Shown here piece after piece: positions 1 to 13,626 of a DNA stretch of 64,000 nt (within the stretch, counting starts at the first letter, position 1; the number at the start of each line of letters is the position of its first letter). A program made the position numbers and the translations under genes. The notes beneath the pieces were generated by a model. The model searched no databases. It was given only the letters and a program-made list of their open reading frames with translations, and was not told the origin of the DNA. Source of the DNA: Gonocerus acuteangulatus (taxonomy: Eukaryota > Arthropoda > Insecta > Hemiptera > Coreidae); contig OX328125.1 of the NCBI GenBank assembly GCA_946811695.1, positions 94,514,760-94,578,759 on the forward strand. Reading direction: 5' to 3'.

Positions 1-154
1 TAACCCATTGGTTAGTGTTTGAAAATACTTTTGCTACCTTATTATCAAACCATTCCTCCGAATAATTTTTATTTATCTATTTTTGATGTTACAAAATCTA
101 CATGCAAGTCTTCCTCAAGTTGTGTCGTAACAAGTTAAGCCCTTTTTAATTATA

Positions 155-567
155 CAGTAAACTTACTTTAATCCGGTACATTCGAGACTTGAAGAATACC
201 ACATTATCAAATATTCCGGGTTATTGGATGCATGTAGAAAAAAGTGTATAGAAGTGAAAATTAAATGAAAAGTAGACTATAAGATTAGTACATATTAAAT
301 GTAAACTGACTCAAATGAAATTGCACACTGTTAAAATTAGACTGCCTCAGTTGAAAGCTATAAACTGAACTGGCAACATGTTGACAACATTTGATCGCAG
401 AGAGGGTTACCAGGAATTTTTCTACGACCCCGTCGGGCACCATGGGGTTGTTGGGGTGAGGATTTCGCGGAATGTATATGAACTGAAGAGGTGCACTTTT
501 CATGTTTGATCTTGACACCACTGCTGTGCCGGATTATCAAGCATGCCGGATTAGAGGAAGTTTATTG
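155..567. mobile_element. Tigger/pogo-like MITE (413 bp)
   Basis: Left end CAGTAAACTTACTTTAATCC and the reverse complement of the right end CAATAAACTTCCTCTAATCC form an imperfect terminal inverted repeat of about 22 bp. A TA flanks the left end at 153-154; the right TA has decayed. The CAGTA...ATCCGG ends match those at 30.6 and 32.9 kb. No coding capacity. Confidence 0.55.
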
Positions 568-575
568 TCATTGGT

Positions 576-611
<36 letters not shown>

Positions 612-1027
612 TCAAAAATAAAATACAAGTTAATTAATCTTATTCAACTGTACATTTTTCCGCCACAAAGATTGATGCTGTAATTTCAGTATAAAGACTA
701 GTAAAGTTTTGTTAGACTGTGTTATCTTCTTTAGCAGTGTTTAAGAGCTCAATAAGGGCAAATTCTCTGATAGATCCAATATATTCTGTGTAGTGTCGTT
801 AACAGCGTCACCTGCGAGTTCACAAAATTGAAATCCACTTTGGTTGAGACACGTGCTATATATATCACACAGTATCACCTATTCTATTGGAAAAAGACAA
901 GCAGGCCCTAAAAAAAGGGTTTTGATAGAAACCTAAAACAAAAAAGAAAAAGAAAAAAAGATAATTTGACATGGGCTACACCACTTTTCTCTAAAGAAAA
1001 GATTTTTTTTTTTTTGTTAAAGTATTT
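568..1027. other. Unremarkable spacer with A-tract
   Basis: Holds a 26-nt A run near 580-606 and otherwise AT-rich sequence with no repeat or coding signal that I recognise. Confidence 0.5.
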
Positions 1028-1040
1028 AACAAGGATATGG

Positions 1041-1223
1041 GGTCTCCCCGTGGTCTAGTGGCTAACGCCTTAGATTCTCATGCGGGGGATGGTGGGTTCG
1101 AATCCCACTGGAAGCAGAAATTTTCTCATCTCACGGCTCATTGAAAAAATTACTCGCTGCACCAGTGATGTCGGCACTAATGGCCAAGATGTCGATGCGC
1201 CGTAAAAAACAAAACAAAAAAAA
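1041..1223 (+). mobile_element. SINE family A, full copy with target duplication
   Basis: tRNA-derived head with A-box-like TGGTCTAGTGGC and B-box GGTTCGAATCCC, then a body with TTTTCTCATCTCACGGCTC and a tail ATGCGCCGTAAAA plus A-rich run. Flanked by a perfect 13-bp duplication AACAAGGATATGG (1028-1040 and 1224-1236), so this is a fairly recent retroposition. Confidence 0.9.
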
Positions 1224-1294
1224 AACAAGGATATGGTTCCAAATGTTATGCACGCTTGCTCATAAGCTTTTGATCCTTATTAGATAACCCTTAA

Positions 1295-1357
1295 CCCTTA
1301 CATTGACGGCAACCCGCATAACCTTAGATGTGAAAGTGGCTATCAGTCTTGAATGGG
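1295..1357. repeat. Tiny TTAA-flanked repeat
   Basis: CCCTTAC...GAATGGG core between TTAA at 1291-1294 and 1358-1361. Its right part (AAAGTGGCTATCAGTCT) matches the right end of the piggyBac-like element ending at 6298, so it is probably an internally deleted relative. Confidence 0.4.
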
Positions 1358-1361
1358 TTAA

Positions 1362-1959
1362 AGAAAAAAAGTCCGACTCGCAGGAACTGCGTCATCTTAG
1401 CGCGGTTACGTACATCTCGAAGAAATGGATTAGATTAGCATTACAAATCACAGGAAACTGACAGTAGCCAACTTACACAGAAACGGATAATTCTTAATCT
1501 GTATTAGTCAATACAATTATGTACTGAAAACGTACTTGCTCTTTGACTACTGCTAAGAAGGTTCTATTCTAAACAACCAAAAATTCGTTGTCATTTTAAG
1601 TATCTTGTTTTACTAGCAAATTCGTTTTACTGTTATAATCAACTGTAAATATGTGCTTCATAGCGAATAAAATTTCATTCTGTCGTGGGTTAAATCTTTC
1701 TATAAAATAAGAAATAACGATAATTTCAGTTAGAGGCTATGAGGAAGGTTATATAGACAGGAGAATTCAAAACAAACTACGTCATCATGATTAGCCACTG
1801 CCATCTTGAGTACCACTGCCACTCCAAACTTATTATTACCCATACCTTTCAACGTTTTTTAGCTTATTTTACTACTATACTAATTTTACTGATAAATACA
1901 ATTTAAAACAAGAAACAACCAATTAAAAAGTGAGATAAACAAAGAGAAAAACCCTTTCA
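1362..1959. other. Unique-looking AT-rich spacer
   Basis: No coding, RNA or repeat feature recognised in about 600 bp. Confidence 0.4.
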
Positions 1960-2420
1960 AAATAACAAAACAAACACTTTTTAAGTTTTAAGCGCTTATA
2001 TCTCTGATTGACGTTGCCCCATCGAATATTGCTTCAGAACCTTTTTTGTAGAAAATTTAGTAAGCATCCGAATGGTCACCTTCCACTTACCACGAATTCC
2101 CAACCGTTATCGAGATATTTATGAAAAATGTATGAAGATCCGACAACTTTTCATGTATATTAATAAAATATTTTTTTTGCATACTTCCTTAACTCCAAAT
2201 ATTACCAACATTTAAACATATGAGTTGGGATTAATTTCCAAGATGTAGAAAACATTTCAATTGAATCCCGCGATTCTAAGTACCCTCAAAAAAATAATGA
2301 CTTACAAAAACATTGATTCCACTTTTCTCAGGAACGGTTGGAGATATCGCCTTTAAAATGGTTTCATTCGTTTTCCTATGTTAAGAAACATATAAAACAA
2401 GTACCTGCAAGCATATGAAC
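1960..2420 (+). repeat. Old copy of dispersed repeat E
   Basis: Diverged relative of the repeat at 39,773-40,241 and 41,743-42,205. It shares the order AAGCGCTTAT...GATTGAC...GCCCCA...TTCCACTTAC...CGAGATATTT...ATGGTTTCATTCGTTTTCC. Type of element unknown. Confidence 0.6.
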
Positions 2421-2585
2421 TCAAAAACGTAAGCGTTACGATTTTTTTTGCGTGAATTTCGCCCCAAAAACTACCTTCCAGTGGGCGGATTCTGCTGATT
2501 AACAAACTTGACCTTTCAAATTAGAAGAGAGATTTTTGTACCAAATTTCATCAAAATCGGACCATTTTTGAGCCGTCAGGAGCGC

Positions 2586-2745
2586 AAACAGACAAGCATA
2601 TATATATACACACAAATTTGAACCACCTATATTTTCGTGATCTATGGGGTCTGAAACGAGAAAGTTTCTGGTCGGCACGTCCGGATCGCATCATGAGGTC
2701 AACCTCATAAGCGGGTTCCCCCTATGGAGATAGGGAGTAACCGTG
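2586..2745 (-). mobile_element. LINE 3'-UTR-like remnant
   Basis: Shares ATCTATGG...CGGCACGTCC...CATGAGGTCAACCTCATAAG with the inverted copy at 32.80-32.94 kb and, more weakly, with 41.23-41.35 kb, where it lies directly 3' of an antisense Jockey-type LINE ORF end. The outer edge is a TATATA run. Confidence 0.45.
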
Positions 2746-3387
2746 CTAAAAGAAGAACACAGTTAAGAAACTATTGACCAGTTTCTTCTTATTTTTTTTT
2801 TTTTTTTTTTTTTTTGCACATCAAAATCTCGGCCATTTACTTTTAGCCGTATGTTATTCACAAACTTAATTGTATAATTAGATTGATACACACAATAATG
2901 TAATTGGATTTATAATTATGTAAAATGTTAATTATTAAGGATTTATAATTATTATATAAGATGTTAATTACTACGGATTTATAATTATTATGTATTTCCA
3001 TTTTATATGTGTATCTGGGCGAAACGCTGTCATTGCGGGGTGCTCATAAATAAATTAAAAAAAAAAAAAATTTGGAAAAATATAATTTTTAAGTCTACGG
3101 ATTGGATGTGAAATGTGTGACATTTTGAGATTATGCCATGTTTGAAGTGGGTGTAAAGTGAGATGTGGCTTTTACTGAAAAATAGAACAATTTATCAATT
3201 ATCATAGAAAATAATGGATAAATGAACACAGAAGATAGATAGTTATTGACTTTAAAGAAAATGATGTCAATATTTCCAAAATGTTTTATATTCAATGGTT
3301 AACTGAAGTTATTACTTGTAATATTTGATTTAGAAAAGAAAAATCCATGTTTTAAACATTTATTCCTTTAAATATTCTTTTGTTTCC

Positions 3388-3390
<3 letters not shown>

Positions 3391-3423
<33 letters not shown>

Positions 3424-3483
3424 GTCCCGTAACAGGCCACAAGGGCCCAGAGGGGCAGATACTGTAGAGGTATCTGATTATTG
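3391..3483 (-). mobile_element. SINE family C, tail fragment
   Basis: A 30-nt A run followed by AATCAGTCCCGTAACAGG and AGGGGCAGATACTGTAGAGG, the 3' tail of SINE family C in antisense. The tRNA-like head is absent. Confidence 0.7.
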
Positions 3484-3635
3484 ACCATACATAACATATT
3501 GAATCACAATTATTAAAAATATTTAGTACTCGAAGTAGTCCCCACCGAAATATTTCCTTCATACTCAAAAGAGTTTGATGAAGAATTAAAATCATTATCA
3601 GATTTGCAAGCTAGTAATTTTTTTTCCTTTTCTTT

Positions 3636-3668
<33 letters not shown>

Positions 3669-3682
3669 CGGAATATAATAAA

Positions 3683-3830
3683 CTAGGGAAACAAAAATCG
3701 GGCCAGACAAAGTTTTTTTTAAATTTGATTAGCTTTCATTTATAAAAATATACATTGAAATCGGTTATGATTTGGAGACTATAGCCTTTTTTCAAACACA
3801 AAATGTTTTTTGGCCACACTGTGTGACGTC
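3683..3830. repeat. Dispersed repeat F
   Basis: Begins near GGGAAACAAAAATCGGGCCAG and runs to GTGTGACGTC. A second copy lies at 45,048-45,241. The type is unidentified. The right edge is abutted by an antisense SINE A. Confidence 0.6.
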
Positions 3831-3975
3831 AGGGCCATTAGCGCCAACATCCATGGTGCAGCGAGGAATTTTCTCAACAAGCCGTGAGATGAGAAAATTC
3901 CTGCCACCGGTGGGAATCGAACCTACCGTCTCCTGCATGGGAATCTAAGGCTTTAGCCACTATACCACGGTTTCT
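3831..3975 (-). mobile_element. SINE family A, antisense copy
   Basis: Reverse complement of tail (GGCCATTAGCGCC), body (GAGATGAGAAAATTCC), B box (GGGAATCGAACC) and A box (TAGCCACTATACCACGG). Inserted next to repeat F. No clear duplication seen. Confidence 0.85.
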
Positions 3976-4116
3976 AGACCACCAGTTTCTTATTAAAAAG
4001 CTTATCTTACTAAGACTATACTATTTATGCTTTTCTAGTTTACAACTAATAACAACTGGATCTCCTTTGAAATATTACTGTACTGAATATAGTCATGTTT
4101 TTTGTTCCTTTAACAG

Positions 4117-4226
4117 TTAAGTGATGCTTTGGAAACTGCATCGGAGGCATGGAGTACTGATGTTATTATATCTGATTCAGACAGGCTGACAGAAGTTGAT
4201 ACTGATGATACTGCAAGTGTTGCCAG
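4117..4226 (+). CDS. GAPVD1: GAPVD1 exon (first in window)
   Basis: Acceptor TTTAACAG before 4117 and donor GTAAAA at 4227. Encodes residues 1-37 of the visible part, including the acidic/Ser-rich SEAWSTDV motif shared with animal GAPVD1. The exon starts in phase 0 (assumed from the only open frame) and ends in phase 2, the split codon being completed as Arg in the next exon. Earlier exons lie upstream of the window. Confidence 0.88.
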
Positions 4227-7200
4227 GTAAAAATTAGCTACTGTCATTTTAGTGGCAAAGAATCTTTATTTTTACATAAACTAAAATAATCATCAAGTTA
4301 GTATTTGTCAAGACAATAACTCCAATTAGTTATTTGTCCTTTTGCTATATGGCACTGATTAATAAATGTATAGTGGGAGAGCTATAACTTGTCATTTGGG
4401 GAAAGAATAGAGGGGGCTCGAAGTTGCCAGTTCTAGGCAACACATACTTACCTTCTTCTCTGTCCTAGAGATACGCTATAGCAAAATTTCAAGGTGCATA
4501 AAAAACTTCATGAAACGTGCGTTACCAGCTCTTGGACTATATTAAATATCCTAAATTAAAAACTAAAAGCACACATAAACCTTCTAAACGGGTAAAAAAA
4601 AAAAAAAAAAAAAAACTTGTTCGTTTGTAAGCCGAGACATAAATAGAAAGGCATGGGACTAGGAGAGGGAGGAGTGGCAACCCAGCAAGGCCATCATTAG
4701 CTAGAGGTGCCCCAGCCTTCCCCTACCCATTCACAGCCAAGTGACAAGTTATATCTCTCACACTATAATTCTCTCCCTTTCTTCAGTTATCTGATTCATT
4801 GTGAATTCAGGCGCCATGTAAAAAAGAAACGATACTTAATCTAAGACTATTAGTCAAGTTCTTAAACAAGCAGAATCCAGAACGCTGTTTTTTTGGTGGT
4901 ATTCACACAGAACAATTCATTGCATTAATCATTTTCATAGGTATTTTGTTATGGGGAATGGGATGAAACAATTTCCAAGGCTGTGTGTTTTCAGGAAAAG
5001 TGAAAAAAAAGAACTACATTTTTTGTTTACTCCTAAACACCAGCTTGAGTTGAAAGTTTGTTTACACCTTTGACATTCACCTTAACTAAGATAGATAAAT
5101 TTAGTATATGTTTGGATTTGAGGAAGTATATTGCCAACAGAAATGAACAGTTATGGACTATTCATATATTTTGATAAATATCTCAAAGACAGTTAAGATA
5201 ACCATTTTAAAGTTCAATTAATTTTCTGCAAAAAAAGTAACCTTTTCAAAGCACACCAGGAATTAGCAATATACGGAAGTACGCTAAAATGACCCAGTTT
5301 CTACGATTTGGCCTTTTTATTTTTCATCATTACATCAGATTTAAATTTAGGTACATGAATATATTGTTTTTATCTTTTCTTGTTTGTTAGATCTGATGAT
5401 ACTGGAAGATCCGAAGCTGAAAGTAGAGGGGAACCTGATGCTGTTGAAGAGCCAGTTCAGCAAAGTAAGATTATACTAATAATGTGTGTTCTAATGTTTC
5501 CTTCTTCATTGAGTTTGTTTTACAATTTCATTTTTTTGTACCATAAGTGAAGTATCTTTTAGCATTACATGGTTTCTATTTAGATATATTGAGGATTTAT
5601 TATTGTAGGCATATCAGTGGAAGGGCAGAGGAAAACAAAATAAATTAATAAATTCAAACACATGCATACATGCAATCATGCATCATAAAGCTAATTAACC
5701 CTTACGAGACGGCAACCTTATGAGCCCTTTTCACCCTCCTGGTTCCACAGGACGCCATTAAAATAGCTGAGCCTCCACCGCCCATCTCTTCTCATTTCTC
5801 CTAATACTGCTTCATTATTTCTTTCTTTAAAAAGTTGTCCATTACCATTTTCTCATTCTGGGCTTCGGACCAGTCAACAGCTTAAAAAACTTTATTTTTA
5901 ATTGTGTTTTTATTTTTTTTAAATGGTATAATGGCTAAGTAACATGATCTGTAAATACACATCAACTATTAAAACACAAATAGGGCCCTTTAGAGCTCAC
6001 CAAACTATACAAAGGAGCTGAGTGGCAGAGGAGAACTCGCATTTAATAGGCTCAAAATAGATTTTTATGAACTCTACTGGATACAAGGGTTTCTAGAGCT
6101 TCAAAGCCGTGGGTTTCAGTCTCAACGTGAAGAAATTGCCTTGTCACAAAAGTGGTTATCAGGCTGCGGGGCATGCTGCCCGTTGTCACGAAAGCGGCTA
6201 TCAGGCTATGGGGCATGCTGCCCGTTGTCACGAAAGTGGCTATCAGGTTACGGGGCATGCTGCCGTTGTCACAAAAGTGGCTATCAGTCTCAAATTGGTT
6301 AAAAGTAGTAATGGTAAAATAGGTTAAAAGTAGTAATGATGATAAAAGGTATTATAGAAACCAGAAGAAAATAGCGGGAACATACCTGATAGGTTCTGTT
6401 TGACTTTAGGATCATGACTGTTCTATTATATTTATTTAAACATTGTTTTCTAGGATCATGACTGTTCTATTATATTTATTTAAACATTGTTTTCTAGGTC
6501 GTGGGTTCGATTCCCATTAGGGGCGGTGGCTTTTCTTTCGAAAAAAGAAAAGGCATCACCCCTATCCTGGCTAGAAAAGGGTGGTAACCTATAGATAACC
6601 CGTCCTAAAATTCCTAGTTAATAATAAATGGACGTTAAAATTTAAATAAATAAATAAACATTGTTTTTATGTTGAGAGTTTTAATATTGATATACTTTCA
6701 CTTTGTTTTAATGAAACCTTATGTAATTCCATGCACTATTTGCCATTAAAGTGGTAGGCCTGAGAGGCGGGAGTATTCGAGATGAAGCTTCAGTACAGCG
6801 GCAAGATATTCAAAGTCACCCTACTTCTGGAAATGTTACTGGTAAAGGAGGGGATCAAGCGGATTATCGGAGGAGAACTATTGAATATGTGGATACTAAT
6901 AGAAATCTCTACTCAAAGAATGGTATTAGGACACTAAATCTTCTTTATATATCATTAGTATTTTACTATTAATACTAATTTTTATAATACCTTGGTTAGT
7001 TATCGGAATCTCTGAAGAGGCAGAAAATGGTCCTGTAAGGAAAAGCAGCAGTTCTGTAAGTTCTCCTACCCACAGTGTGTCCGAGCCTGTCAATTACAAT
7101 GCATCAACTCTCTTGCCTCCTTCGTCTGCATCCAAAATACATTTCAGGACGTCTTCTCAGCAGACTTCAAGCCAGGAGGTATTTTCCTTTCAACCATGAA

Positions 7201-10200
7201 CATTAATGTTTCCCCTGGTATTGCTAGTAAGAAACATCCCCAAAAAAACATAAATGTGAAATAGAGGCCAAGTTCCTGCCCCCACAAAGAAACACTCCCT
7301 TCCTCAAAAATTTGTCCCCTCCTAAAACCCCCCAAAAACGCCTTACCATTCTACACTCCAAAAAAGTAGTATGAGTTGGTGTATTAATTCAACCAAAAAT
7401 ATTTTCCAATACAAGAGATGATACAAGAAAGAAATGTCCAAGTTCATTACTTGGAAGACCTCATAGTTACTTACTAAGAACAGTAAAGACACTTCAACTG
7501 ACCTTTAAAAACAACAATAAAAATACTTATATCCAGTTACTAAAATATCACTTTCCTCAACCAGGTATATTCTTAAACTTGGCAATGTTTAGTTTTTCTC
7601 TAAAGATAATTTCGGCACAAAAAAAGCCTAGTGCATTCCCCGGACCAAGGCCTACCTGTGTGCTAAGGTTGGAGGAACAAACATACAGACAGACAGCTGG
7701 TATAAGATTTTTACCGAGCCTATATGCGTCAAATTGTTTCTTAAAACATCAAATATAGGTTTTTCATACTGAGACAATTCATTTGATACCTCACATAATG
7801 GGTTTCGGACGGAATGATGGGTTTCCGAAGGAAGTACAAAACTGGCACGCCCCCGCCCCGGAAGCGGAGTCAAACACAACTTTTCGTGATTTTCCGATTT
7901 TTTCCTTTAATAACGTCATATCTATCTTCATGCAAAATTTCAAGTCTCTAGCATCATGGGAAGTGCCTAATAATTATAATAATAATGAGTCAGTGAGTGA
8001 GTGAGTCCTATAAATCCCGATTTTCGATCGCTAATATCTCAGAAACTATTCGAAGTAGAATTATGAAAATTTTCAGTTTTACTCACATCTAGTAGTATAA
8101 TACCTGTGTAAAATTTCATAACTTTATCTTTACCTGGTTGAAAGTTATGAGAGGGTAAAAATCGGCTCTAAGACCGCCTGTAATATACACACAGTATGCT
8201 TAGGCCGGAACTTGGCCTGGCGCACTACCGTGCGCCTAGATTGAATGTTTACCATGTTTTTTTATACTAATTTTCTTTCTGATAGCATTAATTTTGATTC
8301 GATTTGGGCAATAAACTATATATCTCGTGATTTTTTTTTTATTTTATTTTTTTACGGCGCTTTGACATCTAGGCCACCAGCGCCAACTCGTGTTATGTTG
8401 TTTAAAGTTAAGTTGCTCTTGATTTTATGATACCTTACAAAATCAAGTCTTAATCCTTTTGTTGCTCTGAACAAGTGAACTCTTACTTGAGTAGTTGGGC
8501 CCCAGACACTCCACACAAGATAACTCTTGTTCGACTCTCTTGTGGCCCATTAGCCTTCTATGCCTCAACTCTGGCCTAGTGGTATTAACTCGTATAGAAT
8601 TAGTGTGACCTAGCGAGAATAAAGAGCGTTCTCAGCTTCATTAAATCCGCGTCAGAGATCAATCTCTTATCTCTGAGGCATCTAAAGAAGTTATAATGAA
8701 ATAATATATTAAATTTTCTGAGCATTTTTAGAATCTGTAATGACTATTAATTTTCCGTAAAGGTTAAAGAAACCGCTAGTCATATTGATTTTATTATTTA
8801 CAAATAGAGTTTCACCCGGTTCTTCAAATATATAATTTTCAATTTCATCAAATCTTCTTTGTATAATAATTGAAATTATGCATGGTGCAAGTGTATTATT
8901 ATCTATAAAAAAATGTTCAGTCCTACAATCTGCATTGTTATGGCTAATTGTTGGAGGTTGAAGCTGATGCACCTCACCGCCTACTTGTAGGGTCATACAT
9001 AGATTTTTCTCTGTTTATATCTTTCAGTCACAATTTGGATCTTGTTTAGTGCGGTCGATATAAATAGCCTTCTTATATTATTATATTCTATAATGATTTC
9101 AATCAAGTATTTATATCTGAGTGATTTTCTTTTCTTTGATGGAAAGTTTCTTTTAGTTTAGTATGAAATTACCAATGTGACATATAAAGGTGGTCGTAGT
9201 TGTACCAATTATGGATTTCAAAATATAAATTTCTTGTGGAATTTTAGCAAATCCAAATTTTGATTGTTTATTGTCCAGATGTCTATTGAAGATGAGAGAA
9301 GTGAGCGGGAATCTGCAATTTTATCTGGAGGCTGCTTTAGCGCTTCCTCCTCTACTAGTGGGAGTAGTGTTGATGCTCGTCAGCATTGTACAGGTATGGT
9401 ATCTATTGTAATAAAGTTAATATTTTTGAGAAATTTTGTAGTTATCCTTCCCCCCCCCCCCTCCCCAAAAAACCACAAATGTTTGCTCTCCAGCAAAATT
9501 TCACGGGGGCTGAGACCATTTCCAGGGTTTGGAATACTAACAATTTAGAACTTGGAATAGTTTTAGCTAATTAAAACGCTATTACACCCTAAATAAAATA
9601 TTTTTTATTAACTAAGTGGCCTTATTTAATTCATTGTTAAGGGTTTTATGACAATTTTTACCTATCATATCAAAATTTCGGGGGGGGGGGGGGGGGGGCT
9701 GCAGCCCCCTCCTTATATACGTCCATGATTTTTAATGGATTTAGCTCTATTAAGGTTGTAGAGACCAGAGAAACAGCTTGTCCTCAATGTAGTAATAATA
9801 ATAACATTAATGGCAATTTTATTCTTTTTCACAGAAATTCCTCTTCCATCAAATCCTCCCCTTATTCCAAATGGATCAGTCGTGTCAGATGGTGCCAGTG
9901 TAGTAACCAAGCAAACTGGAGCCATTCCAAAGAGCATCAGCTTTGATAAGACTGCAGAACGGGGAGATAAAGTAAGTGCTTTATTATTTTAGTTGACTGC
10001 CTTCCAATTAAAACTAAACTCTCAAATTGTGTAAAAGGAAAGATAATTTCCCATAAGCAATAGGTGTTCTGTTCAGATACTTTGGTTGATTATGATACCT
10101 TTGCTGCGTGAAATAGGATATTTACACTCTCTGACAAACTGTGTTGTATATTTACTTTGTGGGTAGATTGGGATCACTTTTAGCAAGGTGTTCTGTGTTT

Positions 10201-13200
10201 TTTTCTAATTATTCTGGCATGTACAGTGCTCTCTTGTAGCTATCAAAGTTTAATATGCTTCAGTTCCCGGTGTAGTACAGGGGTCTTTCTATAACCTATT
10301 ATTTTGTATTAAACTTAACATAATACAAGTAATAGTATTATAGCTATTAATATTTACTAAAAATCAGTCCCGTAACAGGCCATGAGGGCCCAGAGGGGCA
10401 GATACTGTAGAGGTATCTGATTCTTGACGATACTTGGAAGATATTGTGGTCATTATTTTGCTCTGACCGACTGATTTTCCCCTTTGCAGGTACCCATTAA
10501 AAAATTAATTGAAGGCTAGGTGAGCCTAGGATGATCTGGGATCCCAAATCCAACCCACAAATGAAGACACTAGAAGATAAAATCTTTAGTGCACGCCCGA
10601 GTTTTGAACTCAGGCCCTCCAGCATATTAGTCAAGTGCTCTACTACTGAGCTATCCTCGCCCCCATTAATATTTAAATAAGATAAAATTAATACCTAATG
10701 ACTGTTTTATTTATATTCCAGGAAGCATTAGAAGAAGATGGTAAGCACAAAAGGAGTTTCTTTAGAAACTTTAAATTACCATTTAAAAATCGTAGGGTGA
10801 AGTCATTTCGCACGGATTGGTAAGTAGCTTACATATTTTTATAATTTAATTCCTTAATGAAATAGATATTATATAATTTAATTCCTAGATGAAATAAATA
10901 TTATTACCAAGGAATTTTCGATATATTTTTTTTTCTCTTTATAATGTAACATTCTTTGACAGCAGACGTTTTCTACTAAATTTCACAATATTTTTCTTTA
11001 TCTAACTTAAAATATTATTAAATTAAAATTTTGTGAAACTTATATCTTGATAGTTGAGTAATTTTATTTTGTAAAACAATATTAACTCTATTATTAACCT
11101 TAGCTTCATCCCATTTCATTTGTTCTATTTATCTTTAACCGGAAGTTGAAGCACATTGCCTCAGCTTTCTATCTATAATTCTTTCCTTGGCTTGCCACCG
11201 GCGAAGGCTATACTCCTTATCTGGATCTCCTTCCCTCCTTGCTCCCGAGGATATCGTTCGCAACCCATTTGGTGAATTTATAAATCACCACAATTAATTT
11301 TTTTTTCATTAATATTATTGTCAGATATTTAAAATAACTCATGAACATACAAGCATTATGCATAAACTGTGAAAATAAATGAAATTAGTTGTGATATTTC
11401 ATAGCTTATTTTTAACACTGTAACAATGGAGGTTTATTACTAACATCTCATTGTGCAGTGAATAGTGTAAATTGATGTGAACGATTTGTTACATACTTAG
11501 TACATGGTATTGCAGCTACGATGCAGTTTCTGCCAGTGATTTGGATTCTTCTGCTTCTCTAAGGATAAGAAGGGGAATGTCCGAAGAAAACAGAACTTCT
11601 AAAATAGGTTATATATTATTTTTATTCATATATTTTTTATAAATATAATGCCTGTTTTTATAAAAAATGCCTAATTACTGATAAAACTAATTTTAATAAC
11701 TACTACAAATACTAAGAAGTATTGGTAACCATGAGTGTTAAACCCTCCGAGTGCCGCACCCGTATATATCCTTGCTGAGAAGACTTCCTCAAGGCCACGC
11801 TATTGTAACTATGCATTTTAGTAATTTAATTTTATGATAAATATATATAAATAAAGCCTTTATTGCATAAGAGGAACAATACAAACAAAAAACTATTTCC
11901 AAAAAAATAACCAAAACAAAAAGTAATAAAAATTTAAATTCTTTTCCATTTAAATTACTATTTACAATATTTACAAATACATGTTTCTCATGCAGGCCTC
12001 CCCTTGACGGAGGTAATGGTCTAACTTCCCTGGAGACCAACCCAACTAGGAAGTGGAACACTGCTTTCCATTTGTCTTTGTTCCTGGCAACGTTCATCCA
12101 ATTCGGACCAGACACAGACTTGAAGGCATCACTCCAACGCCTACATGGCCTTCCTCGTCTCCTCCTTAAGTTAAGCGGAATCCATTCCGTAGCCTTCAGG
12201 GTCCACCTGCTATCCTGCAATCTGGCAAGATGACCAGCCCATTTCCACTTAATTTTCTTTATATGCAGGCCTATATCTGTCACTCCAGATTCTTGCCGCA
12301 TAAATGAACCCCTGACTTTATCCCGACTCCTGTAGTTCATCATGCTTCTAAGGACGGAGTTTTGCCACACTACTAGCTTGGATTCTTGCTCCTTGGTCAG
12401 TGCCCATGTTTGGCAGCCGTAACTCACAGAAGGGAGAACACAGCTTTCGAACACCATCTTCTTGTTATTCAGGCTAAAGTTACCCTTCATTACTTCCTTT
12501 AGTGACCAATACTTCTGCCAACCTCTAGACACATGCCTCTATTTCAGGCTAACAAAAGAGAAGGAGCATTTGTTGAGTTAGGAGACAAGCATAACAGATG
12601 GCGAGCAGGCTGGGTTTGGTTGGCCTTGCTTAAATTCTAGCTCCTATCGCTCGGCTCAGAAAGGGTTGAAATTATAACACCTGGATTTGATTCCCGAGTA
12701 ATCTTTCTTTCCTAATAGGCCAATTTTGCCTATTTTTACAACAGAACTTTATCATTAGGTAGGCAAGATGTATATTGAGTTTTGTTGCAAGGACCAAAAA
12801 TTTTGTCCTTTCTGGAAAAATATATAATTTGTGTCCGGAGAGAACTCCCCCTGCAGATGGACTGATTTTGATAGTTAGAGAACTAGTTGAATAATTTCTT
12901 ATGGGAATGCTATATAGTTTTGTGGGGAAAGAAGAACAATTTTAAAGGGATCATTTTCGGTACCTAGTTGGTAGAATCGGTGAAGCTTATGAGTTATTTT
13001 ACAAAAACGGTGCATCTACATCTTGGCCATTAGCGCCGGGCTATCTACAGGTTGCCACCCTTTTCTAATGCCAACAGCACGTGGTCGGTCACCCATTCAG
13101 GTACTGACCACGCCCGACGTTGCTTAACTTCGGTGATCTACGGGAACTCAACGTAGCTATGGCTGTTGGCTAATGTGCTATTAGTGAATACAAATAAAAA

Positions 13201-13558
13201 CAGAACAAATTATCATGCATTTTGAATTGATTTTTATTTTGCACTCTTTTTCGAGAAATATTATATTTATTATGACTTTGTATTTTAGATACGTCCGATG
13301 ATATCCTAGCTAAGTATAGGGGAAAAGGAACTACAAATAATGATTCGAAAGCTAAAGAAAATGCAGCACTGAGAGAAGCATCTCGCTCAGGAGCTCAAAG
13401 GGAGCCTGTTTCTTCTTATGATATATTTGAAGATGCAAAAAAGAAACTTAAGCTAGTCCTTAGCAATAGTGAAATCCACCAACTTCCAGAATCTTTACCT
13501 TTGGTATGTATTTGGTTTTATGCGTGTTAGTTTTATATGTTAAATTGCCTTATCTGTG

Positions 13559-13626
<68 letters not shown>

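Noticed and set aside
1041..1120. Possible functional tRNA gene
   Set aside because: The A and B boxes are there but the cloverleaf does not close, and the unit recurs with a SINE body and tail at many loci.
9279..9300. ATG at the start of an exon as a translation start
   Set aside because: It is preceded by a good acceptor and by in-phase upstream exons with conserved sequence; the same holds for the ATG at 26,339.
13070..13170. Genuine 5S rRNA gene
   Set aside because: It is about 20 nt short with an internal deletion, lacks a T-run terminator right after the head, and is fused to SINE modules.
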